Shown here: one piece after another, positions 17,095 through 26,390 of the stretch | Layout: each line of letters starts with the position of its first letter | How positions within the stretch are numbered: the first letter of the stretch is position 1 | DNA from: Chrysochromulina parva | Lineage: Eukaryota; Haptophyta; Prymnesiales; Chrysochromulinaceae | Direction of reading: 5' to 3' | NCBI GenBank assembly: GCA_002887195.1 | Contig: PJAB01000145.1 | Location: 1-37,729, forward strand | DNA: 37,729 nt | The notes under the pieces: generated by a model | What the model was told of the DNA's origin: nothing | Databases searched by the model: none | The model's input: only the letters and a program-made list of their open reading frames with translations | Translations under genes and position numbers: made by a program

Positions 17095-18723
17095 ATGTCG
17101 GGGTTGTCGGCGTACCTTGCAAACGCGGGCTTCGAGGACGCGGCCGGCGGCCTGCGCAGCTGGGAGAAGCTGTGCGGGCAGTCGCGCTGCGCCGAATCAT
17201 ATATCGAGCGTGTGGACGGTCGCGACGGCTCCTCGACGCACGCGGCCGCACTGCGATGCTCGCCCGACGACTGGACCTCCGTGCGGCTAAAGCAGCGGCT
17301 CAACGCTCCGCTTCCAGGTGGGCCGGTCGCGCTGGACGCGTGGGTGCGTGCCGGCTCGGATAGCTGGATGTCGCCGTCTGCGTCGCTCGAAGCGCGTCTC
17401 GAGCTGCACTTTGAGGACGCCGACGAGGCGCTCGGTAGCTGCTCCGTGCAGCGCTTTGAGCTGCCGGCGGCGTGGGAGCGCATGCGCGTGAGCTGCACGC
17501 CGCCCGTCGGCTCGACGTCGGCGTGGGCCGTGGTGACCTTTGCATGCGTACGCGGTCAGGCCACGCTCCTCGCGGACGACGTGGCGTTCAACGTGCTCGA
17601 GGGCGAAGGCGGCGCGCCAGACTCGGCAGGTGTACCTCTCGCGGACACGCCAGCGGCGGTAGCGGCGGCGCCGATCCCGCGCGTGGTGCACGTGATCTTC
17701 GGGCTCTCGTCCGACTTTGGCGGCAAGCCCTTTGGGCTCGTGCACCACCTCGTCCTCAAGGCCGCCCTCCACTTTGTGCGCCCTTCGATCGCCTTCTTCC
17801 ACCACGCCCACGAGCCACGTGGGGTGTGGTGGGAGCGCACCAAACAGCTGCTCGCGTTGCGGCGCGTGCAGCCGCCCACGAGCATCTTCGGTCAGCGCGT
17901 GCGCAAGTTTGCGCACCAGGCCGACGTACTCCGCCTCGAGGTCCTCCAGCAGCATGGGGGTGTCTACCTCGACCTCGACGTCGTACTGTTGCGTCCACTC
18001 GATGATCTGCTCCACTCGGCACACGAGCTTGTGCTGGCTCATGAAGGCGTGGACGGCACGATTGGTGCGGGCAACGCGATGATGCTCGCACGCCCGAACG
18101 CCTCCATCCTCGGCGAATGGTACCAGCGGTACCACACCTTCTCGGACGCCGTCTGGAATGGCTTCTCAGTCCGACTGCCCATGGAGTTTGCCATCTCGCG
18201 ACCCGATTTAGTGCGCACGCTCGACTACACGGCCTTCTACTGGCCTCCATGGAATCCCTGGGGGGTCGCACAGCTGTACCGCACGCCGCGCTGCCTCATG
18301 AGCGGCCAACACGCGGTCCATTTATGGGAGACGAAGATGTGGGGGTCGCTACTCTCTGGCCTCGAACCAGCACATCTCGACTCGAATGGCTCGTGTTTCG
18401 CGCGCCTTGCGAGCGCGGTGCACGAGGGCACCTTCCTTTTTGGGACGGCAACCGTGGCGGAAGGGCAGCGCATGGACGAAAATGATCACCTGATCCACAG
18501 CGCGAGCCTCGCCGCGCAACTCGAGGCCACGCCGCCGCTCGAACGCCGCCTCGCATCAACGCCCGACGCGCTGCCACCGCAGCTCCGCCCGTTTTTGCGC
18601 AAGTGCGAGGACGCGTTGCCCGACAAGTGTGCCGCGTGGGCGAAGGCGGGCGAGTGCGCGCGCAACGCGGAGTACATGAGGGAGCAATGTGCGAAGGCTT
18701 GTGGGTTTTGCAGCCGCGCATGA
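17095..18723 (+). CDS. DXD-type glycosyltransferase (capsular/Och1-like fold) with C-terminal ShKT domain
   Basis: A single-exon frame of 542 residues starts at ATG 17095; a short upstream ATG frame (17039) terminates first. Residues 1-185 look like a beta-rich carbohydrate-binding module (YLANAGFEDAAGGLRSWE, then strands with ARLELHFED). The catalytic region starts at IPRVVHVIFG, has FAHQADVLRLEVLQQHGG and the metal/nucleotide-sugar motif DLD in VYLDLDVVLLRPLDDL (about 289-303), as in the Gly_transf_sug family. The last 42 residues hold six cysteines in ShKT spacing (CEDALPDKC, GEC, EQCAKACGFC), a disulfide module common as an extracellular appendage. No signal peptide or anchor is visible although glycosyltransferase and ShKT domains imply the secretory pathway, so an upstream exon may be missing. 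Confidence 0.85.
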   Translation: MSGLSAYLANAGFEDAAGGLRSWEKLCGQSRCAESYIERVDGRDGSSTHAAALRCSPDDWTSVRLKQRLNAPLPGGPVALDAWVRAGSDSWMSPSASLEARLELHFEDADEALGSCSVQRFELPAAWERMRVSCTPPVGSTSAWAVVTFACVRGQATLLADDVAFNVLEGEGGAPDSAGVPLADTPAAVAAAPIPRVVHVIFGLSSDFGGKPFGLVHHLVLKAALHFVRPSIAFFHHAHEPRGVWWERTKQLLALRRVQPPTSIFGQRVRKFAHQADVLRLEVLQQHGGVYLDLDVVLLRPLDDLLHSAHELVLAHEGVDGTIGAGNAMMLARPNASILGEWYQRYHTFSDAVWNGFSVRLPMEFAISRPDLVRTLDYTAFYWPPWNPWGVAQLYRTPRCLMSGQHAVHLWETKMWGSLLSGLEPAHLDSNGSCFARLASAVHEGTFLFGTATVAEGQRMDENDHLIHSASLAAQLEATPPLERRLASTPDALPPQLRPFLRKCEDALPDKCAAWAKAGECARNAEYMREQCAKACGFCSRA

Positions 18724-19205
18724 GTGATGAGACGATGACGAGATCGTCTTAAGATCGTCTTGCAGAAGTGGAGATGGGCGCGGATTTGGCCGCCACTGAC
18801 AGCACAGCTCGCACACGTGCGACAGGCTTTGGGTCTGTAACTATATACATGGAAATAATCGTGCCTCGGTCAAGTCTTTATAGTCCGTCGATGTCGAATT
18901 CGATTCCGGGATCCTCGGGCCTCGGCCGGGCAAATCGGGATCCAAGCATGTAGCATCGGCGACTGACAGAGAGAGATGCCACCTGGATGCCACGCGAAAC
19001 GCTGGACGCGGACCCTATCAAAGGATCGCATTCGCAATCCGATGAATCCGATCCACGCACGATCCATCAATCCTCATCGCATAAAAATGTCGAATAAAAA
19101 TGTAAAATCACATATCAGCCGAACACCGTCGGTGTCTCAGGGTGACAGCCGCCCCTCAGACAGCCCTCTGTGCTCTGAGCCCTCACAGCACACGCACGCT
19201 GCCGT
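18724..19205. other. intergenic, convergent gene ends
   Basis: It lies between the DXD glycosyltransferase and fucosyltransferase-like gene ends. It starts with a short GATCGTCTTAAGATCGTCTT repeat (about 18744-18764). No gene is recognised. Confidence 0.5.
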
Positions 19206-20339
19206 TCACCCCATGAAGACTGCTCCGTGTTTTTTGTGCGTCTCCTTCCATCGCTTGCGCCTGCCTTCCGAAAAGCAGTTCCCGCCCTTGGGCAGCTCAT
19301 CCGCTTTCTCACAGCAATCCCACATCCGCCACTCTGGCAGTGGACGGCGATACTCTTGCCAGCAGCGCGGAAACAGCACGAGGCCTCGTGAGATGAGGGC
19401 CGCCGCCATCGACAAGGCGGAGCGCGACATCACCAGGGCGTCTGCGGAGACGAGCCGGTGGTAGGCGACGCTGAGGCTGGTGCGATCCTCAGCCGCGACG
19501 TTGCTGTACCGAGAGAGATCAAAGACTACGTCCGAGCCATTCAAGCCCTCTCGGCTCATCAGCGCCACATCCTCGAGGCGACCGTTGCTCTGCACGCGGA
19601 AGAAAGGCGCGCCACCGGCACCACCGCCCACCGGCACGGTGCTGAGTAACTCGACTCGGAGGGCCTTCACGGCCCTTACGTAGTAGCCGACTGGCAGGGC
19701 TCGCTCGGCCACGTCGCCTAACCGCACATGGATGGCAACCTTGGCCCCCCACGCCTGCTGCAGAGCGTGTGTATGCCAGCTTTCTGACGGTTTCATGACC
19801 GCGGAGTAGAGCTGGCGTATGGCTGGTCTCGCACGTTGTAGCCACAGCTGCGGCCAATCTGAATGGCAGCTGAAAAAGTCGTAGCAATTGTCCGCGGTGA
19901 ACACGGGCGTTCGGCCACGACTGTCTGCGCAGCACACTGCCTGGCGGAAGCTCGCATTGGTCTCGACTTTCCGCAGCCAACTCGGAGCGTAGTGCGTGCT
20001 CGCGCATGTCGAAGTCAAATTTGCACGATTCAAGCAGTACCGGCAAGGTCTGGCAAAGGGCCACGTGGCCGCACTGCTTGGCTTCCGCCGCACTTGATGT
20101 TGGCTCGAACGGTTGAACGATGGGTACGCAAGGCTGAAACCCATGAGGTTCTCTGGTTCCTCAGCACTTTCACCATGCGCCTTGCCTTGGAATGGAACGT
20201 GCACGTAACGGAGGCCAAGGTGCATGGCGGCAGCTATGCACATCATCTTGCTCTCAAGTTGGTGGCCGAAGCCATCGAAGGATATTTGGCCAATGTGACA
20301 AACCGGAGTCTCTGCCGGCTTCACACAACTCGCACGCAT
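19206..20339 (-). CDS. fucosyltransferase-like protein (HxRxGD family)
   Basis: The protein has 377 residues from ATG 20339, with an in-frame TGA immediately upstream. The N-terminal motif FDGFGHQLESKMMCIAAAMH resembles the G-[FV]-G-[NH]-Q-L motif, and AIHVRLGDVAERA (about 201-213) gives the HxRxGD motif. Both are typical of GDP-fucose-using GT-B enzymes (GT11/GT23/O-fucosyltransferase clan), where the Arg binds the GDP phosphates. The C-terminal SADALVMSRSALSMAAALIS segment is the usual third block. Many cysteines suggest a lumenal protein, yet no signal or anchor is present. The precise family and substrate are not assignable. Confidence 0.7.
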   Translation of the reverse strand: MRASCVKPAETPVCHIGQISFDGFGHQLESKMMCIAAAMHLGLRYVHVPFQGKAHGESAEEPENLMGFSLAYPSFNRSSQHQVRRKPSSAATWPFARPCRYCLNRANLTSTCASTHYAPSWLRKVETNASFRQAVCCADSRGRTPVFTADNCYDFFSCHSDWPQLWLQRARPAIRQLYSAVMKPSESWHTHALQQAWGAKVAIHVRLGDVAERALPVGYYVRAVKALRVELLSTVPVGGGAGGAPFFRVQSNGRLEDVALMSREGLNGSDVVFDLSRYSNVAAEDRTSLSVAYHRLVSADALVMSRSALSMAAALISRGLVLFPRCWQEYRRPLPEWRMWDCCEKADELPKGGNCFSEGRRKRWKETHKKHGAVFMG

Positions 20340-20542
20340 TCAAAACCGCATAAGGCGTCCAATCTGACCGGTCGTTGGGGAGTGTGAGAGATGTGCATGC
20401 AATGCCCCCCAAAGTTACAAAAAGTTGCATGCTCGCCACACACTCTTCCCCTGGTGCTGCGTGCGCAGGAACCTTGCTCGGGAGTTGCCACGCGTCCCGG
20501 GCCGACTTACGGGCCGAGCGGCCGACGCGGCACTAATATGGC

Positions 20543-21577
20543 CTAATCCTTGGCGGTGGGTGCCTTTACCGGTGCCTTTTGCACCATGTTATTGGCGGTG
20601 GGTGCCTTTACCGGTGCGTTTTGCTCCATCATCTTGTTGGCGATAGGTGCCTTAGCCGGTGCCTTCTGCTCCATTTTCTTCTTCACGATTGGTGCCGGGC
20701 TGTAAGCCATGCTGTAAGAGGCAGGCTTGGAGTCGGAGAGCATGGCTGGGTTGGCGCCGCCGTTGAGGGTAAAGGCAAGAGCGGCGATGATCAGGGCACC
20801 GCCCGCTGCCTGAGCAGAGTTGCCAGCCTCGATGATCGTCGACAAGCCACCCTCGGCGGCCGGCTTCTCTTCCTTAACCAGCTTCTTTACCACCTTGAGA
20901 GTCTGGGCAGCCGAGCACTCCTTAAACGAGTCTACCCCCTCGTCGACTGAGACGTGCTTCACGACTCCGTTCTGGATGATCATGGCGAACCTCTTCGAGC
21001 GCACGCCGTAACCATAGCCCATGTCCTCCGCGAGGCCGAGCGCCTTCACGGCGTCGCCGTCGGCGTCAGAGAGGAAGACGAGCTTCTCATACTGAGCGCG
21101 TGTGGAGGGGCGCGTCGCCTCCAGGGCCTGGCGCCACGCCATGTTCACAAACCGATCGTTTGTCGTCATGACTGCGACGCGATCGACGCCCGACGATGTG
21201 AGCGAGTCAATATTGGTCATGATGTCTGGAAGGTGCTCTTTTGTGCATGTCGGCGTGAAGGCGCCTGGCATTCCGATTAGGAGAGACGTGCCGTTGATGC
21301 CGCCGACGCCAAGTATCTCAGGTAGAGAGGCGACGCGGTAGCTTCCATCGGCGCTGCAGATCTCGGTGTCTACAACCGGGAGCTGAGCCCCGACTGCAAC
21401 CTGCTCCACCAACTCGGCCACCTCGCGCTTCTCACGGCCAAAGCCTCGCAGCTTTGCCAACAGTCCCATGTCAAGAGATAGTGCTCGGGGCGATGCCACG
21501 ATGCTTTTCATGGGGGTCTTCCCGCTTTGAGTGTTTGAGAAGGCGACGGCCGCAATGCAGGCGAAGATGAACGCCAT
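20543..21577 (-). CDS. type II (Prx5-like) peroxiredoxin with signal peptide and C-terminal repeat tail
   Basis: There are 344 residues from the first true ATG (21577). A hydrophobic N-terminus (MAFIFACIAAVAFS) followed by a basic Ser/Arg stretch suggests a bipartite plastid-targeting leader, as in algae with secondary plastids. The thioredoxin-fold domain (about 65-235) has the peroxidatic Cys in GMPGAFTPTCTKEHLPD, then VAVMTTND and SDADGDAVKALGL, as in Prx5/PrxII enzymes that reduce H2O2 and alkyl peroxides. After the domain come a putative helix (GGALIIAALAFTLNGGANPA, about 260-280) and a Lys/Pro/Ala tail with three imperfect APxKAPxANxM repeats. That extension is not part of the usual 160-residue enzyme. 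Confidence 0.9.
   Translation of the reverse strand: MAFIFACIAAVAFSNTQSGKTPMKSIVASPRALSLDMGLLAKLRGFGREKREVAELVEQVAVGAQLPVVDTEICSADGSYRVASLPEILGVGGINGTSLLIGMPGAFTPTCTKEHLPDIMTNIDSLTSSGVDRVAVMTTNDRFVNMAWRQALEATRPSTRAQYEKLVFLSDADGDAVKALGLAEDMGYGYGVRSKRFAMIIQNGVVKHVSVDEGVDSFKECSAAQTLKVVKKLVKEEKPAAEGGLSTIIEAGNSAQAAGGALIIAALAFTLNGGANPAMLSDSKPASYSMAYSPAPIVKKKMEQKAPAKAPIANKMMEQNAPVKAPTANNMVQKAPVKAPTAKD
20549..20670 (-). repeat. tandem repeats encoding the KAP/ANKM tail of the peroxiredoxin
   Basis: There are about two and a half units of roughly 45-51 bp containing GGCGGTGGGTGCCTTTACCG on the plus strand. The unit is in frame and gives repeated KAP-x-ANKM-x-Q peptides. Confidence 0.8.
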
Positions 21578-22576
21578 TCGTAATTTCCGATCAATGTACT
21601 CCAAAATTAGGCTTCCTAGTAATTAAACGGGTTTCCACAGCTGCGAGACACAGCCGACGGCGTTTTGTAAAGTTTTGTCGCGCACGACACAGCCGGTTGA
21701 CCGGGGGGCCGGGACACACCGCCGGAAGGAGTCTGGATCACTGGATGATCACTCTCGCAGAATGGGCGGAGTGCCGGAGCCTGAGCGAAGGATGAAAATG
21801 TGCTCGCCCACACCCGACCTTTACTTTGTGAAAAAGTTGAGCGGCAGCCACGGCCTGCAGCTTCGTCGACCCCGAGCGTGCTCAGTACCAGCGCGATCCG
21901 CGAAGACCGAACCTGAGGCGTCGGGGCACCTCTCAGCTGTAGGCAGCACGGTGGGATGCGATCATGCGATCAAGCCTCACCCACCCCAGTTTAACCTGCT
22001 TGAGGTTACCAAACATCTCCATATTGTTCTCTCACTTCTCATTGCCTTCTCATCAGCGCGGGGAGCGGTCGGTGCGGGGGGCATGTTCGGAGTGTAGGCA
22101 CTAGGGAATGCGTTCAGCCAGTCTCCAGTCAGTCTTTCAGTATTTCAGTGTAGTTGGTACGTACTGGGGCAGCCGAAGCTGGGGCCGTGAGCTGGGGTTT
22201 ATCTGGAAAAGTTGAAGAACTTCTTTATACCCGGGTAAAGGGTTCTTGATAAGAACGTGCCCGAGGCGCGTGGTTCCTTAGCCGGCCCCTAGAGACCGGA
22301 CACTCTATAGCGGTTAGTGTCACGAGTGAGAAGTGAGTAGAAGTGTGTCTTTGTGTAAGTGTCTTGAAATTTTTAGGCTTAGTCGGCACGCTGGACTAAG
22401 GAGCCGCGACTGTACCGTCGCGCGTCGTACCCGGTGCACCCTGAGTTTGAGATGCCTCTACTGTCGTGTACGGAAGACCTATCATCAAGGTTAACCTTCA
22501 AGGTACGTGGTGCTATCTGTCGTGGGAAGTCTTATAGCTGAACGAGAGCCGTGTTCGGATTGCTATGCATAAGGAA
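21578..22576. other. 1-kb intergenic region between peroxiredoxin and PFKFB genes
   Basis: No gene is supportable. An imperfect hairpin lies at about 22214-22246 (AAGAACTTCTTTA, CCCGGG loop, TAAAGGGTTCTT). Short CAGTCTCCAGTCAGTCTTTCAG repeats lie near 22118-22140. It holds the peroxiredoxin promoter and the PFKFB 3' flank. Confidence 0.5.
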
Positions 22577-24526
22577 TCACTCATTGAGCGTACGTAAGCT
22601 CGGCGGCGGCACGGGGATGGACGACGACGAGAGCCGATTGGACCACTGCAACTCAGCCGCTCCACCGGTGCCTGGTCCGGCTGCCCGAGTGGTGCGCCCC
22701 GAAGAGATGGGGGTATGCATGGTCGAGAAGCCTGAGTGCGAGCGGCGCAGCTCGATGACGCCCGGCCCCACCTCAAGGTACGGCAGCTTATGGAGCTCGA
22801 CGCCTCCCGAAAAGTAGCAGAGCAGCACGCGGCACACGGCACGGTCGCATGGGATGATCACATTCCCGCGCGTCTGCTCAATTGACAGGATGATCGACTC
22901 GAGGCGAAGAATAAGGTCCATGTATGACTCGCCGCCCGGGCCCGGGTACCGGTAGTTCAGCTTGTCTGTCTCCCGTGCCTGGTACTCGGCCGCGTACAGC
23001 TGGCGCATCTGCTCGTAGGTGAGCGAGTCGAGCTTGCCAGCGCAGAGCTCATTGAGGCGGTGCAGCTGCAGCGAGATGCGCCTGCGACGGCGCCCTGCGG
23101 GCGGTGCGGTGGCGGATGGCACGACAGACGCGGCGGCCAGCTGCGCATCGCTCGCCGGCGGAGGCGACCGCGGCGGCGACGAAGGCGATGCGGTGGACGT
23201 GTCTCGTTCGGGCCCTCGGAAGTGATCGCCGAACCGATCGAGACCCTCCCTTGAGCCTCCGAGACCTGATCGAGAAAGCGGCGAAGTCTTCTGCCGCAGA
23301 ATGAAGGGCAGCTCATCCTCATCCGCGCAGATGACCTCGGCCATTTGCACGTTGCGCCGTAGGGTGCCGGTGAGCACCATCGCCGGGGCGGGTGGCTGGC
23401 CGGCGGCGTCGCGCAGGTCGTCGGAGCGCTCGCGTGCAAGCACGTGCTCGCGCACCGCACGAGCGTATTCTAGACCATCCGTCGAGAGCGACGAGTCTCC
23501 ACCAAGCACCCCCTGCAGATCGTTCGAGGTCTCTCCGACGAGCGTGATCCAGATGCAACGACGGCCGAGGTGGATGGAATGGAGGAGGGAGAGTAACTCG
23601 TTCACGACGAAACCCTCACATTGGGTCACGATCAGCTTACGGCCTGCGTCGATCATCTGGATGCAACCCGGCAGCAGCGCCGCCGCTCCCGCCGCCGCCC
23701 CCGCCACCGCCTCCACTCCCGCCTCCACGCCCGTCTCCACTCCCGCCTCCACGTCCGCCTCCACGTCCGCCGCCACTCCCGCTGCCTTCGCCTCGGCGGG
23801 CGCCTCTGTGAGCGGACGGCAGTCGACGGCGTCGTCGACGGGCTCATACACCCGCTCGTACTGGCGAACACGCTCCTGGAAGTCACGAAGTGCCGCCTCG
23901 GGATCGGTGCCTTTGTAGTCGTCATTCGACAGCTTCATGCGGTAGTTGTCCTGCAGAATCGCGTCGTCGCGGCAGACCAGCTCGAGAAAGATGAGTCTGA
24001 CTGGCGGGTGCTCACGCCGCAGCCGCTGGCGCACCTTCTCTCTTCTCGCGATGGTGGTGTTCGTCGCGTCGAAGATGCCGCACGCGCAGCCCGCTTCGGG
24101 CGAGGTCACGCCTCGGATCCATTCTAGCGCCTCGTCAAGGGTGTCCATGGCCATGCGCTCGCGCTGCGCCTTTGCGTCCATGTTGGATGCGTCGAAAAAG
24201 CCGGCGCCCACGCCCGACGCGCCCTCCTGCCGCCGCTTGTTGCCCGCGTTGAAGAGGCGCGCAGGGCAGCCGATAAATTGCAGGTAGCGCACGATCGCCT
24301 TCGAGATGTAGCTCTTGCCACGCGCAGGCAGACCGACCATGGCAATCAGCACACGGTCCGTGAGCACCGTATGCGAATTTGTCGTATAAGTCGGCTCGAC
24401 GCCGATCGAGACGTTGCGCGCGACGACGGAACGCAGCTCCTCTGTCGCCGGATTGATGCCGCTGTGATACGTGTTGGAGCTCTTTCGCAGCATATTAACT
24501 ACCCTCTCCGGTTCCAAGGTCTTCAT
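22577..24526 (-). CDS. 6-phosphofructo-2-kinase/fructose-2,6-bisphosphatase homologue with degenerate phosphatase half
   Basis: A single-exon frame of 649 residues starts at ATG 24526. The kinase half (about 55-240) is intact: Walker A GLPARGKSYISKAI, FDASNMDA, GIFDATNTT, FLELVCRDDAI and NYRMKLSNDDYKG. It predicts synthesis of fructose-2,6-bisphosphate in the cytosol. The second half has the histidine-phosphatase fold (GGDSSLSTDGLEYA, LNELCAGKLDSLTYEQM, PGPGGESYMDLILRLE). The RHG motif carrying the nucleophilic His reads TLVGET (about 327-332), and the second catalytic His motif (CHQAV in animals) reads CDRAV (about 559). Phosphatase activity should therefore be lost. A Val/Glu/Ala repeat linker (about 250-285) and a Ser/Pro insert (about 415-465) enlarge it beyond the usual 450-530 residues. 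It diverges from the gene at 24757. Confidence 0.92.
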   Translation of the reverse strand: MKTLEPERVVNMLRKSSNTYHSGINPATEELRSVVARNVSIGVEPTYTTNSHTVLTDRVLIAMVGLPARGKSYISKAIVRYLQFIGCPARLFNAGNKRRQEGASGVGAGFFDASNMDAKAQRERMAMDTLDEALEWIRGVTSPEAGCACGIFDATNTTIARREKVRQRLRREHPPVRLIFLELVCRDDAILQDNYRMKLSNDDYKGTDPEAALRDFQERVRQYERVYEPVDDAVDCRPLTEAPAEAKAAGVAADVEADVEAGVETGVEAGVEAVAGAAAGAAALLPGCIQMIDAGRKLIVTQCEGFVVNELLSLLHSIHLGRRCIWITLVGETSNDLQGVLGGDSSLSTDGLEYARAVREHVLARERSDDLRDAAGQPPAPAMVLTGTLRRNVQMAEVICADEDELPFILRQKTSPLSRSGLGGSREGLDRFGDHFRGPERDTSTASPSSPPRSPPPASDAQLAAASVVPSATAPPAGRRRRRISLQLHRLNELCAGKLDSLTYEQMRQLYAAEYQARETDKLNYRYPGPGGESYMDLILRLESIILSIEQTRGNVIIPCDRAVCRVLLCYFSGGVELHKLPYLEVGPGVIELRRSHSGFSTMHTPISSGRTTRAAGPGTGGAAELQWSNRLSSSSIPVPPPSLRTLNE

Positions 24527-24756
24527 CGCTACCCTTCGCGGAGCGTCCGAATCTTCGCACTTCGTCCTGCTTCGTCACAGTCCTTCGTCAATCGCGTTAC
24601 TGTAATCGTTCGTTACCAAGGGGAGCCGAAAAGGGAACTCTTGTAGGTCAAGACATATCATGTCTTGTCTGCGAGCCTTGACTTCTGAATCACGTAACCG
24701 ATGAGGCGCCCGTCGCGAACCGTTACGTTTCGTAAACTTGCGACTCAGCTTCGGGC
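24527..24756. promoter_or_regulatory. 230-bp bidirectional promoter region (PFKFB / unknown)
   Basis: It separates two opposite ATGs. It contains a CAAGACATATCATGTCTTG inverted repeat (about 24650-24668) and no recognised promoter box. Confidence 0.4.
24650..24668. repeat. CAAGACAT/ATGTCTTG inverted repeat in divergent promoter
   Basis: CAAGACAT and ATGTCTTG are perfect 8-bp complements around a 3-nt centre, midway between the two start codons. This is the shape of a dimeric transcription-factor site. Confidence 0.7.
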
Positions 24757-25545
24757 ATGGCTGATAACCTCTCCTCCGCGAGTCGCCTCTCGTTCAGCAG
24801 CCTGCCGTCGATCTCGAGTCGGGCGGAGAACCACCGCGACCTCCTGAAGGACCGTAGGGCACACCTGATGACGCAGCTGGAGCGGGTCCGCAACCTCCTC
24901 GAAGAGGCCGAAGAGGGTGGCATGCCGCCACTGCATCCACTGCAGCCGGAACTGCCGCTGTTGCCTACGCTGCGGCAGGACGCGTTGACGCCGGGACGGG
25001 ATGCTGGACGCGGCAAGCGGCAGCAAACCTATCAGCCCGAGTCCATCGACGAAGACGACGCGATGGAGGCCAACGAGGCGACCCTCGTGACACAAGGTGA
25101 CCGTCTGTTGATGACAAAGCTGCGGCGCAGCGCCAGCAGGCAGCTTGGACCGGACAGTGACTCGCTCACCATGAGTGGCTTTCCCTTTAAGAGCCAGAAG
25201 AGCCACGGCGCCATCCGCGACGTCATGACGCCCTTTAGCGGATTTGACGCAATCCGTCATGATGCGAATACTCCCTTTGGCGGTAACGGCGCCCTGCGAC
25301 CTTGGAAGCACTACCTCTTTCGGAATCTCGTGCCGACGCCGCTGCCGCAGAGCCGCTACCCTCGGACGATTCGTCAACCAACTCCCATGAAATGGGGCTA
25401 CCCGGGCGCGATGTCGCAAGTCAGCTACCCTGCTCGTGTCTTCAGCTGCGAGCGGCTGCCTACGGCTCCGGGCAACCTATCGAACAGCGTATCCGCCAAG
25501 GCGATACTCGGCACTTCGCTGGTCGTCTACTCAAACGGCAGGTAG
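24757..25545 (+). CDS. unknown protein with N-terminal coiled coil
   Basis: A single-exon frame of 262 residues starts at ATG 24757 in a good context (GGGC-ATG-G). Third positions are GC-biased throughout, like the neighbours. Residues about 22-52 (SRAENHRDLLKDRRAHLMTQ then LERVRNLLEEAEE) form a charged coiled coil. The rest is Pro/Arg-rich with Thr-Pro and Ser-Arg motifs that could be phosphosites. I recognise no domain, signal or membrane helix. A competing frame on the opposite strand (25419-24745) is shorter and lacks a better case. Confidence 0.55.
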   Translation: MADNLSSASRLSFSSLPSISSRAENHRDLLKDRRAHLMTQLERVRNLLEEAEEGGMPPLHPLQPELPLLPTLRQDALTPGRDAGRGKRQQTYQPESIDEDDAMEANEATLVTQGDRLLMTKLRRSASRQLGPDSDSLTMSGFPFKSQKSHGAIRDVMTPFSGFDAIRHDANTPFGGNGALRPWKHYLFRNLVPTPLPQSRYPRTIRQPTPMKWGYPGAMSQVSYPARVFSCERLPTAPGNLSNSVSAKAILGTSLVVYSNGR

Positions 25546-26390
25546 AGCACGCCGGCTGAACCAGCTTCGCGTCGTGCGCGAGCCACGGAGGAGCTGAGCC
25601 GACCGCGTGTGCCCTGACGCGCCCCATAAACCGGTCGGCTCCCGGTCCGACGCCGGAACGGCCAATCGGTCATTATTTCAGATTTGTTGTGTGGAGTGTT
25701 GCCGCGCGCGCGCGCGCGCCATGAATTCAGCCTCAGTCAGAACAGTACGTTGTTCATTCGACATTGCAGGTCACAGCGCTGAACAGCATCCCCGTTCTGC
25801 GTTCACTTCGTTAGTATCGATCTATTTTACGCCCGCGACCGGCCGCAGCCGCGCGGCAGGTAGCCGATCGGCCCGACCGCGGCCGCGGGGACACGCACCG
25901 TCGGACGCGCGCGGGCAAACGGCAAAGTAACGAAACGCGGCGCGGGGAACGCACTCCGGAAGCCACAACCCGACCTCACCGCGGCGAGTCGCGGTACCGT
26001 TACACACACTCGTGTGGATGCATAGCAACCAGAGAGGGTTCGACTCGCAGTACGAACCTAACCGCACAGCAGTCCAGCGCTCAGCCGCACATACCCGCTC
26101 CCAGAATCTCTGTGCATTTACCAGGGCGCCGGCACCTTGGCCGCTTGAGCTTGTCTCCTGAGGCCCAGTCGATGGCGCCCACCTCGGCGCCCATCTCACG
26201 GCCAGCTGCAGGTGCAGGTCAACGGCGCGGGCGCGTCGCGGAAAGCTAATATGGGGCCCTCGGTGCGATCTAGGTGCGATCTAAGTGCGATCAAGCAGGT
26301 TGGGTGAACAGTTCGTCTCGTTGACCTCGTGTTCGACCCACTTTTATAGGAAAGTTCCTCAGGAACTTCCTCAAATCCTTCGAGACGAGT
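25546..26390. other. 845-bp intergenic region
   Basis: It contains a CG dinucleotide run (about 25703-25720) and three GGTGCGATCTA-type 12-bp tandem repeats (about 26260-26294). No gene is recognised. It is flanked by the 3' ends of the unknown gene and the phosphoesterase gene. Confidence 0.5.

Noticed and set aside
18600..18720. Toxin gene, from the ShK-type cysteine pattern
   Set aside because: The ShKT module is the tail of a glycosyltransferase. Such modules are widespread non-toxic domains.
21675..22097. 140-codon plus-strand frame between peroxiredoxin and PFKFB genes
   Set aside because: Codon use is unlike the neighbours, and there is no domain or plausible start context.
26025..26065. 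tRNA-like GGTTCGACTC box
   Set aside because: No matching acceptor, D or anticodon stems could be found around it on either strand.
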